Part shown: positions 48,950-60,000 of the stretch, one piece after another
How the letters are laid out: the number at the start of each line of letters is the position of its first letter
Position numbering within the stretch: position 1 is the first letter of the stretch
Source of the DNA: Eledone cirrhosa
Lineage: Eukaryota > Mollusca > Cephalopoda > Octopoda > Eledonidae
NCBI GenBank assembly: GCA_964016885.1
Contig: OZ024744.1
Coordinates: 115,671,302 to 115,735,301, forward strand
Length of the DNA stretch: 64,000 nt
Direction: 5' to 3'
Notes under the pieces: generated by a model
Database searches by the model: none
The model's input: the letters and a program-made list of their open reading frames with translations, nothing else
Told to the model about the DNA's origin: nothing
Program-made: the position numbers and the translations under genes

Positions 48950-49610
48950 TATCATCATCATCATCATCATCATCATCATCGTTTAACGTCCATATTCCAC
49001 ACTAGCATGGGTTTGGACGGGAATTTTCCCACTTGAGACAAGATTGGTTGTCTTGCTCGTATAGGACTGTCTGGCGGGTTTTCTATGGCTGGATGCCCTT
49101 CCTAACACCAACCACGTTTACAGTGTGGACTGGGAGGTTTTTACTGTGTTACCTACATGGCCACATTACAGCGTGGACTATGTGTTTTTTTTGTCGTGAC
49201 ACCTACACGACCTCATTTGTTTAGGACTGGATGTTGTGGTACCAACATAACTTTACATCGAAAGAGAGTGGTGTGGATGGGGTGGGGGTAGTGGGACGGG
49301 GGTGTATTTTGGTTAAGAGGTGCCTACTGACTGTAGGTTTCAGATCTGCACTTAGGCAAGGCGGGTCTTCTGTATTACTGCGTAGCGCCAAAGATCTCGG
49401 TCCAGTGACATTGTCTTGGAGAGGTGTGTGTGAGGTCGGAATTTATCAAGTCACCCCAGGTTTTTCTGGGTCTGCCTACTCCGTAGCTACCGTCTATTTG
49501 GATCTCCCTGCACTTTTTTATACAGCTGTCGTCTTTCATGCGCATCACGTGACCACACCAACGTAGTCTTCTCTCGAGTAAACAGCATCTGATCCCTCTT
49601 ATTCCTAATT

Positions 49611-49612
<2 letters not shown>
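48950..49612 (-). mobile_element. 5'-truncated LINE of the PHD-finger family (minus strand)
   Basis: On the minus strand the coding part starts at the right end with EKLGIRGIRCCLLERRLRW, continues CGHVMRMKDDSCIKKC, IDGSYGVGRPRKTWGDLI, and shifts frame near 49430 (the expected HLSKTMSLDRDLW lies in another frame). The 3' UTR (about 49375 down to 48952) carries ggatgcccttcctaacacca, ctagcatgggtttggacggg and a (atc)n end. Only the extreme C-terminus is present; RT and finger are lost. The truncation point sits against a (ta)n tract. Confidence 0.87.

Positions 49613-49669
<57 letters not shown>
49613..49669. repeat. TA microsatellite between two LINE copies
   Basis: About 50 bp of (ta)n separating the 5' truncation ends of a minus-strand LINE (left) and a plus-strand LINE (right). 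Confidence 0.93.
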
Positions 49670-49670
<1 letters not shown>

Positions 49671-50289
49671 GAGACGCCCTGGATAGAGGAAACTTTAGAG
49701 GCATTAAGTTAGTTGACCAGGTCATGAGGGTCACAGAAAGAGTTATTACTAAACTGATTAGAGACCGAATTGATCTAGATGAAATGTAGCTTGGGTTTGT
49801 GCCAGGTAAAAGTACCACAGATGCTCTTTTCCTTGTACGGCAATTACAGAAGTACCTAGCTAACAGTAGACCCCTCTACTTAGCTTTTGTTGACCTGGAG
49901 AAAGCCTTTGACAGAGTCCCATGCACCTTAAACTGGTGGGCTCTTAGAAAACTAGGAGTAGATGAGTGGCTTGTGAGAGCTATGCAAGCCATGTATAGAG
50001 GAACAGTCAGCAAGGTTAGAATTAATAATAAATATAGTGATGAATTTAGCGTAATAGTAGGGGTTCACCAGGGCTCTGTCCTTAGCCCCCTCCTGTTTAT
50101 TATTGTCCTACAGAAGGGTTTAAGACTGGCTGACCATGGGAACTTCTATATGCAAGTGATCTAACTCTCATAGCTGAATCTCTGACTGAACTAGAGAAGA
50201 AATTCCAAACATGGAAGCATGGCCTTAAATCAAAAGGCCTTAAAGTTAACTTGTCTAAGACTAAAGTTCTAGTATGTAGAAAGGAGTAA
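49670..50289 (+). pseudogene. Reverse transcriptase domain remnant
   Basis: This is the RT core of the LINE above. Motif A is intact and motif B is intact. The second catalytic aspartate of the YADD box is a serine (Y-A-S-D, codons tat gca agt gat at 50149-50160), which by itself would abolish polymerisation. A short deletion and frameshift lies between motif B (IIVLQ) and the box, and the sense codon before PWELLY has become tga. The domain ends with SKTKVLV and a stop. Confidence 0.9.
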
Positions 50290-51360
50290 GGCACAGGTGC
50301 CCTCTGGGAAATGGCCATGCTCAGTGTGTAGGAAAGGAGTATGTAGAAATTCCATTCTATGCCCCAAATGCAAACTATGGGTACATAAAAGATGTAGTGG
50401 GATCACAGGCAAGCTATCTAAGAATGTAGACTTTATATGTGGCCGATGCTCAGTAAGTAGCAAGGACCCACTAGATGCTATCTCCTTCAACTGCCCAGAT
50501 GGTTCTATAGAAATAGTAGACACCTTCCGTTACCTGGGTGACAAAATCAGCAGTGGAGGAAGGTGCTCTGAAAATACAGTAGCTGGTGTTAGAACAGGAT
50601 GGAAAAAGTTCAGAGAGCTAATACTGCTGTTGGCCACAAGGGGTTTTTCTCTAAAAATGAAAGGGAGATTGTATGATTGTATACGAACAGCAATGTTACA
50701 TGGTAGTGAGACATGGGCATTGTGTGCTGAAGACTTCCGTTGATTAGAGAGAAATGAAGCTTGCATGCTCCGATGGATATGTAATAGTAATGTGCACGAA
50801 CGGCAAAGCATAAACGAATTGAGAGAATGAATAAGAATAAGAGGTATCAAATCTTGTGTTCCGGAGAGGAGATTGCGTTGGTATGGCCATGTGATGCGTA
50901 CGAAGAATGACAACTGTATAAAAAAGTGCAGAGCAATGAAAATTGATGGAAGCTACGGAGGGGGTAGACCAAGAAAAACCTGGGACGTGATGATAAAAAC
51001 TGACCTTGCCCACCTACACCTCTCTAGGACAATGACACTGGATCAAGATCTTTGGTGCCATGCAGTTGTACAGAAGACAAACCTTGCATACAAACCTACA
51101 GTCAGTAGGCACCTCTTAACCCAATATAAACCCCACCCCCACACCTCTACCCCATCCTCCCATTTCCATCCACTGTGTCGGTGACACAACAAAAGGCTCC
51201 CAGTCCACACTGTAAATGTGGTTGGTGCTAGGAAGGGCATTCAGCCATAGAAAACCTGCCAGAGAAACTTCCGTACGAGCGAGACACGGTCACCCGACCA
51301 CTTCCGCATCAAATGGAACAAAACCGTCTAACCCATGCTAGCGTGGAAGATGGACGTTAA

Positions 51361-51400
<40 letters not shown>
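49670..51400 (+). mobile_element. LINE with RT domain, PHD-like finger and 3' UTR (best copy, dead)
   Basis: A 5'-truncated non-LTR retrotransposon beginning within RT (GDALDRGNFRGIKLVDQVMR). Visible RT parts are GFVPGKSTTDALFLVRQL, motif A AFVDLEKAFDRVP (Asp at 49892-49894) and motif B GVHQGSVLSPLLFII (about 50059-50100). The catalytic YADD box reads YASD at 50149-50160. After TKVLVCRKE comes the finger at 50318-50449 (CSVC, CPKC, H..C, CGRC), then FRYLGD, LKMKGRLYD, ETWALC, ERRLRWYGHVM, GGGRPRKTW. Lesions include tag at 49787, a frameshift near 50112 with tga at 50131, a stop after CRKE at about 50287, tga at 50741 and 50828. The 3' UTR has gctaggaagggcattcagcc and cccatgctagcgtggaagat and ends in (gat)n. 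Confidence 0.93.
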
Positions 51401-51401
<1 letters not shown>

Positions 51402-51404
51402 ATA

Positions 51405-51475
51405 TATAATAAATACAAAGACCAAAACCCAAAGAAGACTTGATAAAGGTTGTATATATTTATAAGTATATATAG
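51405..51475 (-). repeat. Unclassified dispersed family R, reversed fragment
   Basis: Reads aatacaaagaccaaaaccca, aagaagacttgataaaggtt, tatatttataagtatata, the reverse complement of the 48150-48235 segment. It lies directly after the LINE gat tail. Confidence 0.65.
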
Positions 51476-51508
51476 GAAAAGAGTCAGGACCCCGACGGCT
51501 GAGGTCCA

Positions 51509-51545
51509 GCCGTTTCGACAGCTAGGACCTAGCTGTCGAAACGGC
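51509..51545. repeat. Perfect 37-bp palindrome (18-bp arms)
   Basis: Left arm gccgtttcgacagctagg (51509-51526), central a, right arm cctagctgtcgaaacggc (51528-51545), fully complementary. Immediately upstream acggctgaggtccagccgt (51495-51513) forms a second, overlapping 7-bp-arm hairpin. It is GC-rich in an AT-rich neighbourhood. Confidence 0.9.
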
Positions 51546-51622
51546 CACAACAGGACAACCTGCCTAACCCATGCTAGCGTGAAAGAATGGATGTAAAACA
51601 GTGATGATGATGATGATGATGA

Positions 51623-51625
<3 letters not shown>
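51546..51625 (+). mobile_element. SINE/LINE 3' tail fragment
   Basis: Reads caacaggacaacctgcctaa, cccatgctagcgtgaaagaa, tggatgtaaaacagtgatga and (gat)n. It is only the last 80 bp of the element and starts precisely at the palindrome end. Confidence 0.8.
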
Positions 51626-51707
<82 letters not shown>

Positions 51708-51772
51708 GAGAGAGAGATGGATAGATAGACACATAATTTTTAATTCTCTCTCTCTCTATATATATATACTTA
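51626..51772. repeat. TA, GA and CT microsatellites
   Basis: (ta)n at about 51632-51662, (ga)n at 51663-51716, gatagata, then (ct)n and (ta)n. Confidence 0.93.
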
Positions 51773-52167
51773 ACTAATTAACTAAATAGATAGGTAGTTG
51801 ACATTTTAACTCACTATCAATTAATCAACCATCCATTCGATCTATACTACGTAGTTCCCTCCACGACCCCCTTTATTTCACTGCCTATGCAATCATGGAA
51901 AATAGATGTTCAATAGTGATGAGGATGTTCTCAGTAAAGTCAGGAGTAGAACTTGTAGAAGCTCACAGTGAAATATTTTCTTCCTAAATACATCAACTCT
52001 ACATCCTAATATGTATTGAGTACTATGTTGATTAGTGGTCTTTCCAGACTTAGCACGATAGACACTTTATGTTTAAATACATATATATGAAAAAGTAAAA
52101 GTGGAAAGCACAGAGGAATATTTAAATATTATTTTCTTCTCCAATCTGACAGATACATACCAGTATT
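51773..52167. other. Unclassified intergenic DNA
   Basis: A very degenerate end of the gat-tailed family may lie at about 51885-51925 (aatcatggaaaatagatgttc ...gatgaggatg). Otherwise nothing is recognised. Confidence 0.5.
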
Positions 52168-55100
52168 AACACCACCACACAACAGTCACCTGACTAACAA
52201 CACCACACAACAGTCACCTGACTAACAACGCCACACAACAGTCACCTGACTAACAACACCACACAACAATCACCTGACTAACACCACCACACAACAGTCA
52301 CCTGACTAACAACACCACATAACAGTCACCTGACTAACACCACCACACAACAGTCACTTGACTAACAACACCACACAACAGTCACCTGACTAACAACACC
52401 ACACAACAGTCACTTGACTAACAACACCACACAACAATCACCTCACTAACAACACCACACAACAATCACCTGACTAACACCACCACACAAGTCACATGAC
52501 TAACAACACCACACAACAGTCACCTGACTAACAACACCACACAACAGTCACCTGACTAACACCACCACACAACAGTCACCTGACTAACAACACCACACAA
52601 CAGTCACTTGACTAACAACACCACACAACAGTCACCTGACTAACAACACCAAACAACAGTCACCTGACTAACAACACCACACAACAGTCACCTGACTAAC
52701 AACACCACACAACAATCACCTGACTAACAAAACCACACAACAATCACCTGACTAACACCACCACACAACAGTCACCTGACTAACAACACCACACAACAGT
52801 CACCTGACTAACAACACCACACAACAGTCACCTGACTAACAACACCACACAACAGTCACCTGACTAACAACACCACACAACAGTCACCTGACTAACACCA
52901 CCACAGAACAGACACTTGACTAACAACACCACTCAACAGACACTTGACTAACAACACCACACAACAGTCACCAGACTAACAACACCACACAACAGTCACC
53001 TGACTAACAACACCACACAAAAATCACCTGACTAACAAAACCACACAACAATCACCTGACTAACACCACCACACAACAGTCACCTGACTAACAACACCAC
53101 ACAACAATCACCTGACTAACACCACCACACAACAGTCACCTGACTAACAACACCACACAACAGTCACCTGACTAACAACACCACACAACAGTCACCTGAC
53201 TAACAACACCACACAACAGTCACCTGACTAACACCACCACACAACAGACACTTTACTAACAACACCACTCAACAGACACTTGACTAACAACACCACACAA
53301 CAGTCACCTGACTAACAACACCACACAACAGTCACCTGACTAACAACACCACACAACAGTCACCTGACTAACACCACCACACAACAGTCACCTGACTAAC
53401 AACACCACACAACAGTCACCTGACTAACAACACCACACAACAGTCACCTGACTAACAACACCACACAACAGTCACCTGACTAACAACGCCACACAACAGT
53501 CACCTGATTAACACCGCCACGCAACAGTCACCTGACTAACAACGCCACACAACAGTCACCTGACTAACAACATCACACAACAATCACCTGACTAACAACA
53601 CCACACAACAATCACCTGACTAACAACACCACACAACAATCACCTGACTAACAACACCACACAACAGTCACCTGACTAACACCACCACACAACAATCACC
53701 TGATTAACACCTCCACACAACAGTCACCTGACTAACAACACCACACAACAGTCACCTGACTAACAACACCACACAACAATCACCTGACTAACACCACCAC
53801 ACAACAGTCACCTGACTAACAACACCACATAACAGTCACCTGGCTAACACCACCACACAACAGTCACCTGACTAACACCACCACACAACAGTCACCTGAC
53901 TAACAACACCACACAACAGTCACCTGACTAACAACACAACACAACAGTCACCTGACTAACAACACCACACAACAGTCACCTGACTAACAACACCACACAA
54001 CAATCACCTGACTAACAACACCACACAACAATCACCTGATTAACACCACCACACAACAGTCACCTGACTAACAACACCACACAACAGTCACCTGACTAAC
54101 AACACCACACAACAGTCACCTGACTAACAACACCACACAACAATCACCTGACTACCAACACCATACAAAGTCACCTGACTAACAACAGCACACAACAGTC
54201 ACCTGACTAACAACACCACACAACAATCACCTGACTAACAACACCACACAACAGTCACCTGACTAACAACACCACACAACAATCACCTGACTAACAACAC
54301 CACACAACAATCACCTGACTAACAACACCACACAACAGTCACCTGACTAACAACACCACACAACAGTCACCTGACTAACAACACCACACAACAGTCACCT
54401 GACTAACAACACCACACAACAATCACCTGACTAACAACACCACACAACAGTCACCTGACTAACAACACCACACAACAGTCACCTGACTAACAACACCACA
54501 CAACAATCACCTGACTAACAACACCACACAACAGTCACCTGACTAACAACAACACACAACAATCACCTGACTAACAACACCACACAACAGTCACCTGACT
54601 AACAACACCACACAACAATCACCTGACTAACAACACCACACAACAGTCACTTGACTAACAACACCACACAACAATCACCTGACTAACAACACCACACAAC
54701 AAGCACCTGACTAACAACACCACACAAAGTCACCTGACTAACAACACCACACAACAGTCACCTGACTAACAACACCACACAACAATCACCTGACTAACAC
54801 CACCACACAACAGTCACCTGACTAACAACACCACACAACAGTCACCTGACTAACAACACCACACAACATTCACCTGACTAACAACACCACACAACAGTCA
54901 CCTGACTAACAACACCACACAACAGTCACTTAACTAACAACACCACACAACAGTCACCTGACTAACAACACCACACAACATTCACCTGACTAACAGCACC
55001 ACACAACAATCACCTGACTACCAACACCACACAACAGTCACTTGACTAACAACACCACACAACAGTCACCTGACTAACAACACCACATAACAGTCACCTG

Positions 55101-56985
55101 ACTAACAACACCACACAACAGTCACCTGACTAACAACACTACACAACAGTCACTTGACTAACAACACCACACAACAGTCACCTGACTAACAACACCACAC
55201 AACAGTCATCTGACTAACAACACCACACAACAATCACCTGACTAACACCACCACACAACAGCCACCTGACTAACAACACCACATAACAGTCACCTGACTA
55301 ACACCACCACACAACAGTCACCTGACTAACACCACCACACAACAGTCACCTGACTAACAACACCACACAACAGTCACCTGACTAACAACACAACACAACA
55401 GTCACCTGACTAACAACACCACACAACAGTCACCTGACTAACAACACCACACAACAATCACCTGACTAACAACACCACACAACAATCACCTGATTAACAC
55501 CACCACACAACAGTCACCTGACTAACAACACCACACAACAGTCACCTGACTAACAACACCACACAACAGTCACCTGACTAACAACACCATACAACAATCA
55601 CCTGACTACCAACACCACACAAAGTCACCTGACTAACAACAGCACACAACAGTCACCTGACTAACAACACCACACAACAATCACCTGACTAACAACACCA
55701 CACAACAGTCACCTGACTAACAACACCACACAACAATCACCTGACTAACAACACCACACAACAATCACCTGACTAACAACACCAAACAACAGTCACCTGA
55801 CTAACAACACCACACAACAGTCACCTGACTAACAACACCACACAACAGTCACCTGACTAACAACACCACACAACAATCACCTGACTAACAACACCACACA
55901 ACAGTCACCTGACTAACAACACCACACAACAGTCACCTGACTAACAACACCACACAACAATCACCTGACTAACAACACCACACAACAGTCACCTGACTAA
56001 CAACACCACACAACAATCACCTGACTAACAACACCACACAACAGTCACCTGACTAACAACACCACACAACAATCACCTGACTAACAACACCACACAACAG
56101 TCACTTGACTAACAACACCACACAACAATCACCTGACTAACAACACCACACAACAGTCACCTGACTAACAACACCACACAACAGTCACCTGACTAACAAC
56201 ACCACACAACAGTCACCTGACTAACAACACTACACAACAGTCACTTGACTAACAACACTACACAACAGTCACCTGACTAACAACACCACACAACAATCAC
56301 CTGACTACCAACACCACACAAAGTCACCTGACTAACAACACCACACAACAGTCACCTGACTAACAACACCACACAACAATCACCTGACTAACACCACCAC
56401 ACAACAGTCACCTGACAAACAACACCACACAACAGTCACCTGACTAACAACACCGAACAACATTCACCTGACTAACAACACCACACAACAGTCACCTGAC
56501 TAACAACACCACACAACAGTCACTTGACTAACAACACCACACAACAGTCACCTGACTAACAACACCACATAACAGTCACCTGACTAACAACACCACACAA
56601 CAGTCACCTGACTAACAACACTACACAACAGTCACTTGACTAACAACACCACACAACATTCACCTGACTAACAACACCACACAACAATCACCTGACTACC
56701 AACACCACACAACAGTCACTTGACTAACAACACCACACAACAGTCACCTGACTAACAACACCACATAACAGTCACCTGACTAACAACACCACACAACAGT
56801 CACCTGACTAACAACACTACACAACAGTCACTTGACTAACAACACCACACAACAGTCACCTGACTAACAACACCACACAACAATCACCTGACTACCAACA
56901 CCACACAAAGTCACCTGACTAACAACACCAAACAACATTCACCTGACTAACAACACAACAGTCACCTAACAACACCACACATAGT
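52168..56985. repeat. 28-bp minisatellite, about 172 copies
   Basis: The unit is cacctgactaacaacaccac followed by acaacagt, for 28 bp. Main variants are caat for cagt, aacaccacc for aacaacacc, cttgac for cctgac, cataac for cacaac, and a 3-bp-shorter acaaagtcacc form. Variant strings recur in order about 1.45 kb apart, for example actaccaacacca at 54151 and 55605. The right end becomes irregular after 56920. No spacer-like unique sequence lies between units. Confidence 0.97.
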
Positions 56986-57055
56986 CACCTCACTAACATC
57001 ACTACCAATACATGCCAAAAACAAAATGTCAAAACCAACAAAGCTAATGGGCTCC
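56986..57055. other. Spacer between the 28-bp and 47-bp arrays
   Basis: About 70 bp of non-repetitive DNA between two unrelated minisatellites. No features seen. Confidence 0.7.
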
Positions 57056-60000
57056 CCTTAAGATAGAAGACAATATGGACCCCTGATCACTTCCTTTATG
57101 ATCCTTAAGATAGAAGACAATATGGACCCCTGATCACTTCCTTTATCATCCTTAAGATAGAAGACAATATGGACCCCTGATCACTTCCTTTATCATCCTT
57201 AAGATAGAAGACAATATGGACCCCTGATCACCTCCTTTATCATCCTTAGGATATAAGACAATATGTACCCCTGATCAATTCCTTTATCACCCTTAGGATA
57301 GAAGACAATATGGACCCCTGATCAATTCCTTTATCACCCTTAAGATAGAAGACAATATGGACCCCTCATCAATTCCTTTATCACCCTTAGGATAGAAGAC
57401 AATATGGACCCCTGATCAATTCCTTTATCACCCTTAAGATAGAAGACAATATGGACCCCTGATCAATTCCTTTATCACCCTTAGGATAGAAGACAATATG
57501 GATCCCTGATCACCTCCTTTATCACCCTTAAGATAGAAGACAATATGGACGCCTGATCAATTTCTTTATCACCCTTAAGATAGAAGACAATATGGACCCC
57601 TGATCACCTCGTTTATCATCCTTAAGATAGAAGACAATATGGACCCCTGATCACCTCCTTTATCACCCTTAAGATAGAAGACAATATGGACCCCTGATCA
57701 ATTCCTTTATCACCCTTAAGATAGAAGACAATATGGACCCCTGATCACCTCCTTTATCACTCTTAAGATAGAAGACAATATGGACCTCTGATCAATTCCT
57801 TTATCATCCTTAAGATAGAAGACAATATGGACCCCTGATCAATTCCTTTATCATCCTTAGGATAGAAGACAATATGGACCCCTGATCACCTCGTTTATCA
57901 TCCTTAAGATAGAAGACAATATGGACGCCTGATCAATTCCTTTATCAACCTTAGGATAGAAGACAATATAGATCCCTGATCACCTCCTTTATCACCCTTA
58001 GGATAGAAGACAATATGGACCCCTGATCACCTCATTTATCATCCTTAAGATAGAAGACAATATGGATCCCTGATCACCTCCTTTATCACCCTTAGGATAG
58101 AAGACAATATGGACCCCTGATCAATTCCTTTATCATCCTTAAGATAGAAGACAATATGGATCCCTGATCAATTCCTTTATCATCATTAAGATAGAAGACA
58201 ATATGGACCCCTGATCACCTCCTTTATCACCCTTAAGAAAGAAGACAATATGGACCCCTGATCAATTCCTTTATCATCCTTAAGATAGAAAACAATATGG
58301 ACCCCTGATCAATTACTTTATCATCCTTAGGATATAAGACAATATGGACCCCTGATCAATACCTTTATCACCCTTAGGATAGAAGACAATATGGATCCCT
58401 TATCACCTCCTTTATCACCCTTAAGATAGAAGACAATATGGATGCCTGATCAATTTCTTTATCACCCTTAAGATAGAAGACAATATGGACCCCTGATCAC
58501 CTCGTTTATCATCCTTAAGATAGAAGACAATATGGACCCCTGATCACCTCCTTTATCACCCTTAAGATAGAAGACAATATGGACCCCTGATCAATTCCTT
58601 TATCACCCTTAAGATAGAAGACAATATGGACCCCTGATCACCTCCTTTATCACCCTTAAGATAGAAGACAATATGGACCCCTGATCAATTCCTTTATCAC
58701 CCTTAGGATAGAAGACAATATGGACCCCTGATCACCTCATTTATCACCCTTAGGATAGAAGACAATATGGACCCCTGATCAATTCCTTTATCATACTTAG
58801 GATAGAAGACAATATGGACCCCTGATCAATTCCTTTATCATCCTTAGGTTAGAAGACAATATGGACCCCTGATCACCTCCTTTAACACCCTTAAGAAAGA
58901 AGACAATATGGACCCCTGATCAATTCCTTTATCATCCTTAAGATAGAAGACAATATGGACCCCTGATCAATTCCTTTATCATCCTTAGGATAGAAGACAA
59001 TATGGACCCCTGATCACCTCCTTTATCACCCTTAAGATAGAAGACAATATGGACCCCTAATCACTTCCTTTATCACCCTTAAGATAGAAGACAATATGGA
59101 CCCCTGATCACTTCCTTTATCATCCTTAAGATAGAAGACAATATGGACCCCTGATCACCTCCTTTATCATCCTTAAGATAGAAGACAATATGGACCCCTG
59201 ATCAATTCCTTTATCACCCTTAAGATAGAAGACAATATGGACCCCTGATCACCTCCTTTATCATCCTTAAGATAGAAGACAATATGGACCCCTGATCACC
59301 TCCTTTATCACCCTTAAGATAGAAGACAATATGGACCCCTAATCACTTCCTTTATCACCCTTAAGATAGAAGACAATATGGACCCCTGATCACTTCCTTT
59401 ATCATCCTTAAGATAGAAGACAATATGGACCCCTGATCACCTCCTTTATCATCCTTAGGATAGAAGACAATATGGACGCCTGATCAATTCCTTTATCATC
59501 CTTAGGATAGAAGACAATATGGATCTCTGATCACCTCCTTTATCACCCTTAGGATAGAAGACAATATGGACCCCTGATCACCTCATTTATCATCCTTAAG
59601 ATAGAAGACAATATGGACCCCTGATCACAGCCTTTATCACCCTTAGGATAGAAGACAATATAGATCCCTGATCAATTCCTTTATCATCCTTAAGATAGAA
59701 AACAATATGGACCCCTGATCACCTCCTTTATCACCCTTAAGAAAGAAGACAATATGGACCCCTGATCAATTCCTTTATCATCCTTAAGATAGAAGACAAT
59801 ATGGACGCCTGATCAATTTCTTTATCACCCTTAAGATAGAAGACAATATGGACCCCTGATCACCTCGTTTATCATCCTTAAGATAGAAGACAATATGGAC
59901 CCCTGATCACCTCCTTTATCACCCTTAAGATAGAAGACAATATGGACCCCTGATCAATTCCTTTATCACCCTTAAGATAGAAGACAATATGGACCCCTGA

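Noticed and set aside
49375..49818. 147-codon minus-strand frame as a single protein
   Set aside because: It fuses the C-terminus of one LINE, a TA microsatellite and the antisense of another LINE.
52168..56985. CRISPR-like array of 28-bp repeats
   Set aside because: Units are contiguous with no unique spacers, and the context is animal DNA without cas genes.
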